Below, piece after piece: positions 11,986-28,405 of a DNA stretch of 64,000 nt. A program made the position numbers and the translations under genes. This DNA is from Siphlonurus alternatus (lineage: Eukaryota; Arthropoda; Insecta; Ephemeroptera; Siphlonuridae). Under the pieces are notes generated by a model, which saw only the letters and a program-made list of their open reading frames with translations, did no database searches and was not told where the DNA came from. The stretch covers positions 5,009,931 to 5,073,930 of the forward strand of contig OX463784.1 in assembly GCA_949825025.1 (NCBI GenBank), in the 5' to 3' direction. Position 1 is the stretch's first letter. Every line of letters starts with the position of its first letter.

Positions 11986-12460
11986 AGGGCACTGAGTGTA
12001 GCACTGGTCCACCGGTAGTTGGCAACAGTGACACAATTAACACGATTATGTCACAAATACGTTACAGAATTTACAGTATCTTCACCATGTTAATTTTTTC
12101 AACCCCGCTCCTCAGAGTAATTTTTGTTAAATTCTAGAGCTAAGTTGATTGCAGTAGTATCAAGATAATTAGTAACCCAAGTGCACAACTTGGCTTAGTA
12201 AAGCCTGATTTAAAGAAAAGTATTTTTTAATAGTTTTTATTTAATTTTACATGCATGTTTTTTTGAAATACATATATTTTTTTTAAATCAGGCTTTACTA
12301 AGCCAAATTGTGCACTTGAGCTATACTATTATCTTGATACTATATACTGCAATCAGCTTAGCTCTAGCATAAAAATTACTCTGAGGAACGGGGTTTAAGA
12401 ATTAACATGGTAAAGATACGCAAGTGTTACCAACTACCGGTGCTACACCCAATGCTCTTC
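11986..12460. repeat. 475-bp foldback element in gene A 3'UTR intron
   Basis: Mirrored arms: GTGTAGCACTGGTCCACCGG against CCGGTGCTACACCC, and AAGTGCACAACTTGGCTTAG against CTAAGCCAAATTGTGCACTT. The central loop is AT-rich. No coding content. Confidence 0.85.
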
Positions 12461-12865
12461 AAAGATATTATTGTCTTACATGTATTTCGGTGAACAAGTC
12501 CATGTTAACACTCCACCAGCAGGCATTGTTGCACTTACATGTTAATAAAATAAACCTCTCTGCTCCACAGACAAGATCATGTGACGTCACTCAACGATGA
12601 CGTCATCTCAGTAGTCGTTCATTAGTTCCATGAAGCGCCGAGGGTGGCGCCATCAGTCGTAGGGGGTAGCTTCTTAGATGTAGTTATGTTTTTATTGGAG
12701 AGTTTTGTATTACTTATTACAATAAAAAGTTTATATGGTTTGAAAATAAACGTTATATACATAATGGTTAATTATTGTTGTTTCTAATTTATTTCATGCC
12801 GCGACATAATATATTTTTTCGTTTTTATTTTTATAGATAGTAAATAACTATATTGTCTTAACAAG

Positions 12866-13204
12866 CGATAGTTGACATCTGAAATATTCAGGAAGTGATG
12901 CATTTTCTACTTATTTGTCACTTCCGATTTCAAGCAGAACCACGTAAGTCAAATTTACATAATATTTCTACCGGAAGTAGCCGGAAGTGAAAGATTTCTG
13001 ATTTTCCTAATGGTATTTCAGCGTTATAATTTTACACTTAGGTCAGTACTTTTTTTTTCAAATCACTCTGTAAAGTTTCAAAACTTAATTACAAACAGAA
13101 AAGCTGCAAACTTCACACTTCCGCCTACTTCCGGAGGGAATATTAAATTAATTTGACTATAGTTCATTCATCACTTCAGGGAATTTTCAGACATCAACTC
13201 TCGC
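12866..13204. repeat. Foldback element with TTCCGG stems
   Basis: The ends GATAGTTGACATCTGAAATA and CAGACATCAACTC are inverted, and CAGGAAGTGATG mirrors CATCACTTCAGG. Inside, several GGAAGT/ACTTCC motifs pair. Confidence 0.75.
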
Positions 13205-13483
13205 TCATTAGACTGTAATATGATGTGAATAATATTATCCTAATTAATAAAATAATCAACATTTTAGATGTATTTTTAAAAAGAAAACAATGCTGGAAAA
13301 AGATCCTAAATATATTTTTTACAAAACCTGAAATAAAATTACGTATACGGCAGTGTCTTTGAAAAACAAGAAAATAAATGGAAATTACAAAATATTCTAA
13401 ATAATTTGTTAATAATTCCATTTTTTTTAAAGAACATTTATAGTGCCAAAATATACAGGAAGTAAATTATTAAGACAATAGCG

Positions 13484-13635
13484 GGCCTAGGGTACTTGGT
13501 CGCAAGGACATTTGGTGGCAGGAAATTTCAAATTTGGTCGCGGACATTTGGTCGCGGACATTTGGTCGCAAGGACATTTCGTCGCAAGGATGTTTGGTCA
13601 CAAGGACATTTGGTTGCATGGACATTTTTTTTCAC
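13484..13635 (+). repeat. Tandem repeat, unit about 16 bp (GGACATTTGGTCGCAA)
   Basis: About eight imperfect copies of GACATTTGGTCGCAAG occur in a row. No coding frame. Confidence 0.85.
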
Positions 13636-13738
13636 TAGGAAAATTGTTCGCAAGTATATTTCTTTTATTTAGCTGATTTAAAAAAAGAAAAAGTTTTTTA
13701 TAATTATTTAATAATAATGACATTAGATATTTTTTATT

Positions 13739-13872
13739 CAGGTGTGTCGCACACACAGACTCATATTACTGCGTAGTATGCGATGGTATATTTTTCATTT
13801 AAAACCGGTTCTAAATTTCTTATCATAATATATGAGGCAAAGCAGAGCTGTGTGTGCGGCTATATACACCTG
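13739..13872. repeat. Short foldback element
   Basis: CAGGTGTGTCGCACACACAG at the left mirrors CTGTGTGTGCGGC and the ACACCTG end. I see no clean target duplication. Confidence 0.6.
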
Positions 13873-14027
13873 ATTGCATTGGTTCTTAATTTTTAAATCG
13901 TTCGCAGCGAAAACATTCATTTCTGTCAGGTGGTTGAAATAATGCAAATTAACAAGCCAAAGAAGTTCAGTAATAAAGTGCTTTTAAGATTTGAAAAAGT
14001 TAAGGGTTAAAACAAAGGTCAACCCTT

Positions 14028-14693
14028 TGTGGCGCAGTGCATTGACCGGTTCTCGTTACATCACCGAAGTCAGGCAACGTCGAGCGTGGTTAGTAGATTT
14101 AATAGATTTATTCAGTTCTTTAGACCACACAAATAGCATAGAACAAGTCATATACAGTCATAATACATCACAACGAAAATACACAAAACAACAACAACAA
14201 CAACAACAAACATAAAGTAAATACAATAACTAGATAGCCAAGTAACACATTACTTTTTTTGTAAAAAATCTTTAACGCTATAAAACGAATTCATCATAAG
14301 ATATTTATATAATTCTTTTTTAAAAGATGCAAATGATCCAGAATTTTTTATATTAGATATATTATATTTTATATTATATTAGATTAGTACTTGGATGGGT
14401 GACCGTTTCAAGTAAAAATTACGCTGCTCCCTCCCTGGGGTAAATACGTCTCGCTTTCTACCCAGTGCAGTGATGCACTTGTGTGTGGTTCCCTTGTCTG
14501 TGGACATCGCTTTGGTCCATTGAGAAAAAGTAGAGGTGTCCGTCCTGACTGAGGTTTTCCACGGTTCCCTCAGTCTCACCTCAGCGAATGGAACGTGTAA
14601 CAGGCCGTGGCCATCATCCGTTCTCTACCTTGTCCCGCCGCGAGCAGTAGGCTCTAAGGGGTGTATCCATGAAAAAAAAAAAAAAAGGAAAAA
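14028..14693 (+). mobile_element. 5S-rRNA-derived SINE, interrupted by a LINE fragment
   Basis: The head TGGCGCAGTGCATTGACCGG, then CATCACCGAAGTCAGGCAAC, GAGCGTGGTTAGTA and TTGGATGGGTGACCG follows the 5S rRNA internal promoter region in order. The body continues with CACTTGTGTGTGGTTCCC and CCACGGTTCCCTCAGTCTCA and ends in a poly-A tract at 14673. A 288-bp insert at 14096-14383 splits it. This is a SINE3-type element, not a working 5S gene. Confidence 0.85.
14096..14383 (-). mobile_element. 5'-truncated LINE fragment with target duplication
   Basis: It is flanked by TTAGTA on both sides (14090-14095, 14384-14389), a duplication of the host SINE. Minus-strand translation of about 14270-14360 gives SFASFKKELYKYLMMNSFYS, like the extreme C terminus of Jockey/CR1-group reverse transcriptases. 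A (CAA)n run lies near 14191-14209. Confidence 0.7.
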
Positions 14694-14836
14694 AGAAGCT
14701 CCCGGTTTGATTAATATTTTATTGTGTATGATAAGGAGTCTTTTAACTTTTGTTCTGTAAATGAAACAGTGAAATAGTTAACTTGCAATGACTGATGTTA
14801 TTAAAATTAATATATAGATAAAAATAGTCAATCTAT

Positions 14837-15109
14837 ACCCTAGATGAAAAATTACGTCTTCGACTCATTCTTTATACGTCTAAACATAATCTTTTTACCT
14901 CTAAAACACATCTTATATCCTCTTCGCTCAAAGTGAGGATGAAATGAAGACAATATTGCTAACATTATATGTTCAAGAAGAGAAAAAAATACGTAATCTC
15001 GTATTTTTCACCTCTTTTTTTCCTCTAAAATGGTGCAAAATAAGAGGAAAAAAGACGAGACGAGAGCTTAATAGTGAAGAAAAGATGAAATTTATTTCAA
15101 CTCGGATAT
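14837..15109 (+). mobile_element. M2 MITE copy
   Basis: ACCCTAGATGAAAAATTACG to ATTTATTTCAACTCGG, with all internal M2 landmarks in order. Confidence 0.88.
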
Positions 15110-15560
15110 ACACCTCATATAATATTATTGGCACCTATTTCCTTTAATGAAATTAAATTTTGTTTTGTTTTGTTTTTGTAAACAAACTATATAATATTTT
15201 TTAAACCTTATACTTCTTCGAACCAAGTGTACAAAGGATTACAATAAAAGTAATAATTTTCTTTCAATTGTTTATTTTATCAGTTGTTAATCCATTTTTC
15301 AAACAATAAGTATTTGAAACATTAGAAAATCATCAAATATCAAAAATCACCAACTCCATGTTAAATTTCTAAGTAAAAAGTGCAAAAGTTAATCTTTGGA
15401 AAACACTGGAGATTGGTGCTTTTGATACTTTACAAGGAAATAGAAATGAGAAAATTGCAAATTGCAAATCTTTGACAAGTTGAACTTGAAGGTCATTTGG
15501 ACACCAAGGGGTTGGTGAACAGGTGCTGAGAATTGAGAAACATCGAAGGGTAATAAATCT
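15110..15560. other. Probable 3'UTR and downstream flank of the Gly/Ala-rich gene
   Basis: TTTATT at 15271 (AATAAA on the minus strand) is a candidate poly-A signal about 400 nt after the stop. Nothing else recognisable. Confidence 0.45.
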
Positions 15561-15673
15561 GGTGTTCAGTAGTGACGTCAGTTTTTATGACGTCACAGCT
15601 ACCCTAGTGACGTCAGCTGTTATGACGTCACAGCTACTCCAGTGACGTCAGCAGTTGTGACGTCACCCGGTGT

Positions 15674-15682
<9 letters not shown>
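15560..15682 (-). repeat. CRE-rich tandem repeat overlapping the stop codon
   Basis: About three units of roughly 36 bp, each with two TGACGTCA sites (CAGCTACCCTAGTGACGTCA, then TTATGACGTCA). The motif GGTGTTCAGTAGTGAC bounds the array on both sides. The inner copy encodes the last residues and stop of the Gly/Ala-rich gene, so the array grew by duplicating the end of the coding region into the 3'UTR. Confidence 0.75.
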
Positions 15683-20853
<5,171 letters not shown>

Positions 20854-20889
20854 GGCGATGAGGACTGAGGGACTGTCTAGATCTGATGG

Positions 20890-21519
20890 AATGACAAAAA
20901 TCAAATTTTTAGTTTTAATTTATTTTATAATTAATATAAATTTAAAAAGAAATATAATTATATCGTTAAGCAATATAATATTTTTGAATATTTAAGGTAA
21001 AATTAAGGAAATGATTAAGTTAACATTAAAAATTTATTTTGTGTACAGTTTTATTTTTTAAATTTAAAATACAACTTTTACATTTATCCTAAATGAGGAA
21101 ACAGTCCTGGAATTGTGGTAACACCTCCTTTTAAAACGGTTATCATGAAAGTGAACACATTTTGTAATATTTTGATATGCCATCAATATTTTAAAAAATC
21201 TTTTAAAAAAAATTATTTAACGTTCGTTAAAATTACAAAAATAAAATATTGATATTATTTTATTATTGCTAATAATATTATTGCTAGTAAAGTAAATTTA
21301 AATATTATTTTTATAGTATTGTTATTGGTAAAATGACAACTTTTATTTGATTTTCAATTTAAACTCCCTATTGGTTCAGATACATTCGATCGACATTTAT
21401 AATTCTTTTAGTCCAGATCGAGGGCCAAAATCATTATATATAAAAATTGAAAAATTGCAATTTTTAAATATTACTATGTTATTGTGACCTATATTTAAAA
21501 ATTGCAAATCATTATATAT
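20890..21519. other. Intergenic, presumed promoter side of the Gly/Ala-rich gene
   Basis: AT-rich. I could not place a convincing minus-strand TATA box or first exon, and I see no LTR for the downstream retroelement. Confidence 0.4.
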
Positions 21520-21525
21520 AATTAT

Positions 21526-23303
21526 ATTTAATACCCTAAAAGAAAAGTTGACATCACATCCTGTTCTCATTATACCTGACATGAACAAAGAGTTTAGGTT
21601 GTCAGTGGATTGCTCAAGGTATGCAACAGGGTGTGTTTTGGAGCAGTTAGGGGATGACAAGAAGTATCATCCGTGTGCATATGCTTCCAGAAAGCTGAAC
21701 AAAGCTGAACAAGGGTATAGTGCTACAGATCGTGAGATGTGTGCTCTTGTGTGGGCTGTTAAATACTTTCGTTATTATCTGGTTGGGCAAAAATGTTTCA
21801 CTATTGTTACAGATCACGTGGCATTGCAATATTTACTCTCTGTGAAAAACCCGGAGAGCAGGCTCTTACGGTGGAGTTTAGAGCTAGAAAATTACAGGTA
21901 TAAGGTGGTTCATCGTCCCGGGAAATTATTACAAAATGCTGATGGTATGAGCAGGTTTGTGAGCCTTGTTGAAACTTTCAATATTCAAGAATTGCAGCAA
22001 CATCAAGAGAGGGATCAGGAATGCTTGAAATTTGCATCAAAAAATAATTTTTATAAAGAACATGGCATATTATGGAGACAAACCAAGAGTGGACCTCGTG
22101 CAGTGGTGCCAAAGTCACTTCGTAAAGTGATACTGCAGCAGCACCATGACTCAATACTTTCAAGGCACCCTGGTAAAAGTGTCACGAATAGGAAAATTGC
22201 AGTGCAGTACTGGTGGCCTTACAGACAGAGGGATGTAAACGAGTATGTGGCTTCGTGTGACCAGTGTCAGAAAAGAAAATCGCACGACCGTGTGGAGCTG
22301 GAGCTGGAAGAACTGCCAAGAGCTACAGAGCCATTTGAGATAGTTGGAATGGACATCACACAGCTTCCACGAGCAGAAGGAAATTGTAAGTACATCTTAA
22401 CAATTTTAGACCATTTTAGTAGGTACCTTGTTATGGTCCCGTTGGTTGATCAGAAAGCGAGCACAATTGCAAAATGTCTGGTTGAGAAATTTTTCTTGGT
22501 ATACTCAAGTGCCTCGTGCTATTATCACAGACCAGGGTCAAAACTTTATGTCTGAGATCATGAAAGAGTTATGTAAGCTTTTTGACGTGAAAAAACTGCG
22601 TACAACGAGTTTTCATCCCGCCGGAAATGGAAGGACAGAAATCGTTCATGCCAAAATCAAGAAAATACTGTCCCATTATTCGAATCTTAGGCAGAACAAT
22701 TGGCCTAATATTCTCCCATATGTAGTGTCTTGTTACAATACCAAGCCACACTCGAGCACTGGCAGATCTCCTCATGAAATTGTTTTTGGTGTTCCTATGA
22801 GATCCCCTTTCAGTACAGTAGATCGAGAAATTGAGAGGATAGAGGATGTTGATGTAACCAGTTTAAGCGAAAAATTACGAGCTACGTGGGAAGAAGTATA
22901 TGAAGGAAACTTAGCAGCTTTTGCGAGGCAAAAGAAAAGTCATGACAAGAGGGCAAAAGAAGTGGTTTTCAAAGTCGGAGACAAGGTCCTGTTATCGGAC
23001 ATTGTGGTGAAACCTGGGCATACTAGGAAACTGCAGGCACAATTCAAGGGTCCGTATACTGTGGTCAAGGTAATATCACGTGTTTTGGTGCAATTGCAGT
23101 TGCCAAATAGGCTCTTGATTGTCCATAATAATAGGCTAAAGAAATATAGGCAGAGAACATATGGTGCCTCGCGTGTCTTTTTTCAGGAGGGAGCTGACGA
23201 GGAGTCAGTGGCCGGCAGCAGCAGTGACAGCAAATCAGAGAGCAGCAATGGCGTCGCAGATCCAGCAGTGTCACTGAGCCCCCCTCCCTCTCCGCCCACT
23301 TGA
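21526..23303 (+). pseudogene. Gypsy-type pol fragment: RNase H and integrase
   Basis: The sequence enters mid-pol at the RT/RNase H junction. The RNase H region shows FRLSVDCSR, YSATDREMCALVWAVKYFRY and FTIVTDHVALQYLL. The integrase zinc-binding region ends CDQCQKRK; the core has VGMDIT and IITDQGQNFMSE, with the catalytic Glu in the following GNGRTE segment. A C-terminal KVGDKVLLSD-type domain follows. A frame change near 22540 splits it into two overlapping frames (to 22555 and from 22428). The domain order and env downstream fit errantivirus-like Gypsy elements. Confidence 0.88.
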
Positions 23304-23452
23304 CACCAACAGCTGATCAAGTACAGTCAGCTGTGTCAACAAACACTGGCACGCCCCCACGTAAAGTTGGTTTGAGAGCAACGTAGGATAGGACTGATAA
23401 ACATTTTTATCGAAATTTAGCAGGGGTGGAAGATTCATAAACATTTTTCAAG

Positions 23453-25276
23453 ATGCGTTTGTGTGTAGTTTTTGTTTTATTACTTTTTACAGTGTGTTTT
23501 GTGTGTTTCGTTTGAAGTGAAGAATGTGACGAACAGCGTAATTTTTATAAGGACTGACACTGTGGGGATATCGGCAAGTAAGTTCAAACTGGTGCTTGAG
23601 ATTGATTGTGAAAATGTTAAGAAGCAGCATGATGCGTTGGAGCTTCAGTTCAGGTCACTTACTGAAATGTGGCGAAAGAAACCTTCTGAAAGCACGTCAG
23701 CTGATATCCTTACTAGTGCGTTTCAGTATATGGTTAACATGTTTCACGAGTATTCGGCTGAAGTAGTTGAGTTTCACAATCTGTTACCACAGAGCAAAGT
23801 TCAGAGAAGGGATTCATGGTTCCCGGGGATCGGTAAAATGCTTAGAGGTGGTTTTGGTACACTGGATGAAGCAGATGAGAAAGATATACGAGATATGTTA
23901 GATGCAATGCATGCTGAGATAGAAAACTCAACCTCAGTGTTGGGTAGAACTATGTTCTATTTCAGGGGCATTGATGAGAAAATGGCTAACAACAGTAAAT
24001 TCATGCAGAGTTTAGCGCAAAGCATGGTGCAGAAAGTGCAAGAGTTTAATGTGAATTTTCTGCGTGAGTCGCAAGCTATGAAATACAAAGTTGATTCAGT
24101 TAATTCGGATTTGGCGTTTTCAAACATGATGCACCAACTTGGGCATATGCTTAACTCAAATAGGCTTGAATTAAATGTGTTCAGGTCTGCGGTTCAAGCG
24201 ACATCACGTCATCAATTAACTTCTGACATCTTGCACTCTACACTATTCCTCGCCTTGCTAGAGAATATTCAGAAAAACTTGTCCCCTGGCTTGTATATGA
24301 TTGCACCTGTTTCTAGAGAGTATATTAATATATTCTATAATGCAGCCAGGGTGGTTCCGTTTATGCATGGTGGAAAGTTAATGTTGGTTGTTACAATTTC
24401 CTTAATTGCCCAAGATAACGTATATCACAAGTATCAAATTTTGTCTATACCAGTGTATAACAAGGCTCTAGGATATGCTCTGCAGGTTGTAGTTCCAAAG
24501 TTTGTTTACGTAAGCCGTGATGTGTCAAAATATTTTGTGTCTGATGATGATAGTTTAGTCTGCATAGAAAGCGTTATGCATATCTGTGAGGTAACAAGGG
24601 AAGTGTATTCAGTGTGTAATTAATCTGTTCTTAAGTCAATCGCATGATCTGTGTGCCACGCAAATAAATAAGTTAACAATTCCGTATGTGCGCAGGGTAC
24701 AATCTGATGTGATCGTTGCAGTACCAACAGCCATGGCAGTAATTGTTAAGTGTCCAGCTGTTGATGTTCCCCCCACCGTCCAGTCATTAAATATAGAGGG
24801 CGTAAAGTTAATGGAAAATGTTGCAAGCTGTGTGACATTTCAGGGGATGGTTTCCGTTTGTTGCCCCGGTATTCAGTTAGTAAACAGCTAAATATTACCC
24901 TGGGTAAAAATCCGGTGAAATTTACAGGGGATCTGGCGCTGACACATAAGGAGTTGCACAATGTTTCAAGTCAATTTAGCACACTTGATATTAAGTCTAT
25001 GTTTGATTCGTATAATTGGCATGAAAATGAACCGAGAAAATTTGCTGAGATTGTCAAAGAGGTTCAGGTTCTTGCTGAGCATAAACGAAGAGTAATTACA
25101 CATGCGGCAGTAAGCTCAAGTGGGTCATTTTTCACTGTTTTGGTGGTTGCTGGTATAAATTTTGCTGTGGTATATTTTAAGAAATTGTGTTGTTTTAAAA
25201 CAATTATAGTAAGAGGAATGCGAGAACCACAACCAGACCCCGAGCAAGCAAATAATGAACCAATACCTTCCTATTG
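23453..25276 (+). pseudogene. Degenerate F-type env-like gene of the retroelement
   Basis: An ATG at 23453 opens a short hydrophobic leader in a different frame from the main body (23472-24623). The middle has a basic dipeptide followed by a Gly-rich hydrophobic stretch and GTLDEAD, the arrangement seen in baculovirus-F/errantivirus env fusion subunits. Long heptad-rich helices follow. After a stop at 24621 the remainder is spread over frames 24688-24888 and 24858-25276. The last of these has a single membrane segment (TVLVVAGINFAVVYF) and a short cytoplasmic tail. At least three lesions separate these parts, so no intact product is expected. Confidence 0.8.
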
Positions 25277-26115
25277 ATACACTTCATTTATGGTTTATCT
25301 TGTTAATGGGTTACTTACTTTGTTGACGTTGTTCAATTTAAATTATCATAATGGGTTGGCTGCACGGCCGATTTTAAGTGGCGGAAACGAAAGAGGAGGT
25401 GCTGAAATGCAGGTGTGAATTTTATGCGAATTTTTTGAGCACTGTAACTTTGTATAAATGCAGTTTTAAAAGATGCATTTCACCTGGAAGCCATCGCCTA
25501 CCGCCTTTGACGTCATCGAAATGTCAGGTTCGGTTCACTATAGATATGCATACCTGTACTCACCTGCATAACAGGTAGCCAATCAAAAACAATCTAGCCA
25601 AAATTCAAAATTTCAAATGCCTAGCCTGATCGAAGTGGATGAGTTTTAAAACTTAAAAAATGCACATTATTCCATGTACGCGTACTGTAAAAACACACTG
25701 GGAGATAAGTAATATTACAAACATACCTTTCATCATATTTAAATAATAGAAATTGTTTCTCAAATAGTTTCATTTTATTGAAGAGAAGATGCAATATCAA
25801 GTCCTTCCACCACACTCTCTTTTTAAATGATTGGCGCCGTTAGCAGCAATCAGCCAATGAAAATGTGTAAATTTATCATACTGGACTCCTTCCGTATCTG
25901 CTGAATATCTATTGAATTATTATATTAAACCTAAAACTGAGTCTCTTTTCTTATCTACGAAGATAGTAGGATGCCGTAGGATTCATATTTAACTTTATTA
26001 AGACCCTTGAATCATAATTTTTAAATGTCTTTTCAACCCCCTATTTGCTGCTGCTGAAACCATTAGTGGAATGATTGAAAAATAAATACAGTTTTAATTT
26101 CGACTATCCTAGCAT

Positions 26116-26188
26116 GGGCGTCTGTGGCCTAGTGGAAGTACACTTGTCATCCACGAAGAAGTTTTAGGTTCAAATCCCCTCGGGTCAT
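26116..26188 (+). other. tRNA-like segment (left arm of palindrome)
   Basis: An A-box-like TGGCCTAGTGGA and a B-box-like GGTTCAAATCC are spaced as in a tRNA gene. The anticodon stem and acceptor stem do not pair properly, so I read it as a tRNA relic or SINE head. Confidence 0.55.
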
Positions 26189-26467
26189 TTTATATTTTTA
26201 GTAGCACGAGGAAGTTTATTTCACATTTTTAATGCAGATGGGGTAAAATTGTTTTGTTTTTTATGATTTGTTATTAATTTTTCTATCATTGTATGACACG
26301 CTTTTTTTTTTTTTTTTTTTGCAAAGTTTTTGAAGTGCGTATTTATATGGAAAAGTGTGACTTATAATAATATAATATAATTATATTGTAAGAAATAATA
26401 ATATTATTTTACCCCGTTTGCATTAAAAATGTGAAATAAACTTCCTCGTGCTACTAAAAATATAAAA

Positions 26468-26542
26468 TGACCCAGAGGGGATTTGAACCTAAAACTTCTG
26501 CGTGGATGACAAGTGTACTTCCACTAGGCCACAGACGCCCAT
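26468..26542 (-). other. tRNA-like segment (right arm of palindrome)
   Basis: Mirror copy of the segment at 26116, with small differences in the anticodon and T-arm regions. Confidence 0.55.
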
Positions 26543-27525
26543 GCTAGGATAGTCGAAATTAAAACTGTATTTATTTTTCAATCATTCCACTAATGGTTTC
26601 AGCAGCAGCAAATAGGGGGTTGAAAAGACATTTAAAAATTATGATTCAAGGGTCTTAATAAAGTTAAATATGAATCCTACGGCATCCTACTATCTTCGTA
26701 GATAAGAAAAGAGACTCAGTTTTAGGTTTAATATAATAATTCAATAGATATTCAGCAGATACGGAAGGAGTCCAGTATGATAAATTTACACATTTTCATT
26801 GGCTGATTGCTGCTAACGGCGCCAATCATTTAAAAAGAGAGTGTGGTGGAAGGACTTGATATTGCATCTTCTCTTCAATAAAATGAAACTATTTGAGAAA
26901 CAATTTCTATTATTTAAATATGATGAAAGGTATGTTTGTAATATTACTTATCTCCCAGTGTGTTTTTACAGTACGCGTACATGGAATAATGTGCATTTTT
27001 TAAGTTTTAAAACTCATCCACTTCGATCAGGCTAGGCATTTGAAATTTTGAATTTTGGCTAGATTGTTTTTGATTGGCTACCTGTTATGCAGGTGAGTAC
27101 AGGTATGCATATCTATAGTGAACCGAACCTGACATTTCGATGACATCAAAGGCGGTAGGCGATGGCTTCCAGGTGAAATGCATCTTTTAAAACTGCATTT
27201 ATACAAAGTTACAGTGCTCAAAAAATTCGCATAAAATTCACACCTGCATTTCAGCACCTCCTCTTTCGTTTCCGCCACTTAAAATCGGCCGTGCAGCCAA
27301 CCCATTGACAATAATTGGGTTTTATCATCATATTGTTTTGCAATAAATTGCTCTTGTTAAGTTTTTTTTCTCAATACAGCTGTTATAATGTTTTGATTCA
27401 ATGCATAATTATATGCCATCTAGTGAGGGTTATTAGAACTAGATGAATGTTGTTTACAGCGGGGAAAATTTTGAATGTTTTTATCTCGATGTATTAATTG
27501 CATGTTTCGAGGGCGAAACAAATTC

Positions 27526-27858
27526 TGTGGGAAGGGCACTGTAACCCACAGTTTTGTATAATTAAACATGGAAAAGTACTGAGCCTGAGTCAGCATGTAC
27601 TCAGGATGTTGAAGAGCGGTGTGTTCGTAGCTGCGATGCACTCAGCGGTATTTGCTGACGCGAGTGCAGAGTAAAAGTTCAATATAGCAGCTCGAGCATT
27701 ACCTGCGTGCTAGCCCTCAGGCAGGAGTGACACGGCACGAGCCCGGTGCGTGTCACGCAAAGAAAAGTTTTGTAACGTCGTTTTAAATAAATGTATATAT
27801 TTGTATCATAACAAATATATTTTGATTTGAGCCTGACCCTCGTAAATAGTCATTTACA
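27526..27858 (+). repeat. Probable 3' LTR of the retroelement
   Basis: It starts TGTGGGAAGGGCACTGTAAC, ends CATTTACA (TG...CA) and contains AATAAA near 27787. No second LTR is in the window to compare with, so the limits are inferred from the TGT/ACA ends and the junction with lectin 3'UTR sequence at 27862. Confidence 0.5.
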
Positions 27859-27861
27859 CCA

Positions 27862-28008
27862 CGATGACGTCATCTCAGTAGTCGTTCATTAGTTCCGTGA
27901 AGCGCTGAGAGTGGCACCGTCAGTCGTAAGGGGTAGTTTCTTAGATGAATTTATATTATTTATGTTTCTACTATATTACATTTTGATGATTTGAATAAAA
28001 AATATTGT
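27862..28008 (+). pseudogene. Orphan 3'UTR exon of a lost lectin gene copy
   Basis: CGATGACGTCATCTCAGTAG, GTCGTTCATTAGTTCC and the block up to GTAGTTTCTTAGATG match the terminal exons of genes A and B almost base for base, with AATAAA at 27994. No upstream lectin exons are found; the retroelement LTR ends immediately before it. Confidence 0.85.
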
Positions 28009-28405
28009 TTAAGGGTAAGGTAACACGAATCTTCTGATCGATGTAGTCGCATTTGATTAGCATGTAAACCTTAATTATAATAAGAACCTCATAATAATTT
28101 TGATTTTTTTTTAGAGACAGTGCTTAGTGCCAAGAAGTTGCAGACAAAATTTTAAAAAAACAATGTTTATAAAATTAATTTTTATTTTAATTTTTCAATA
28201 TATGGCTTTCCCATGGAGAGCTAAACTAAAAAATTAATTTAAAAAAATCGGCTCGTCTGATTGTTTTGAAACTTTTTTCAACAACTTCTTAATTGTTGCT
28301 AAGGACTGTCTCTCAGAAAAAAAAATCAGAACTGAGGTTGGTTAAGGTTTACATGTTAATCAAATGGGATTACGTCGATCACAATATTCGTGTTACCTTA
28401 CCCTA
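28009..28405. repeat. 397-bp foldback element
   Basis: TTAAGGGTAAGGTAACACGA mirrors TCGTGTTACCTTACCCTAA-like sequence at the right end. TTTGATTAGCATGTAAACCT pairs with AGGTTTACATGTTAATCAAA. It is related to the element at 41773. Confidence 0.85.

Larger units (their letters stand above)
10588..12760 (+). other. Gene A 3'UTR with an intron; terminal exon at 12571
   Basis: Four bases after the stop a donor (ATC/GTAAGTAA) opens an intron at 10592-12570. The acceptor TGCTCCACAG leads to the terminal exon. That exon begins ACAAGATCATGTGACGTCAC and contains a block, CGATGACGTCATCTCAG to GTAGGGGGTAG, repeated almost unchanged at 27862 and 53455. AATAAA at 12721 is the likely poly-A signal. The exon junction lies only 4 nt after the stop, too close to trigger the usual exon-junction NMD rule. 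Confidence 0.75.
25350..27306. repeat. 1.96-kb near-perfect palindrome inserted between env and LTR
   Basis: ATGGGTTGGCTGCACGGCCG at 25351 mirrors CGGCCGTGCAGCCAACCCAT ending at 27305, and pairing holds along the arms to a loop near 26300-26350. Identical predicted peptides of 64-66 residues read from both arms are symmetry artefacts. Each arm contains one tRNA-like segment. No clear target duplication is visible. Confidence 0.92.
21520..27858 (+). mobile_element. 5'-truncated Gypsy/errantivirus-like retroelement with env
   Basis: In order: RNase H, integrase, an env-like gene, a palindrome insert at 25350-27306 and a probable 3' LTR at 27526-27858. Protease, most of the reverse transcriptase, gag and the 5' LTR are absent. 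Coding frames are shifted or stopped in several places, so this is a decayed endogenous copy. Its 3' end abuts an orphan lectin 3'UTR exon. Confidence 0.85.

Noticed and set aside
14028..14107. 5S rRNA gene
   Set aside because: Only the internal promoter region resembles 5S; the rest is a SINE body with poly-A, and five dispersed diverged copies exist.
26116..26188. Functional tRNA gene
   Set aside because: A and B boxes are present but anticodon and acceptor stems do not pair.
25378..27278. Identical 64- and 66-codon ORFs on opposite strands
   Set aside because: Mirror images within the palindrome arms; no start context, homology or splice signals.
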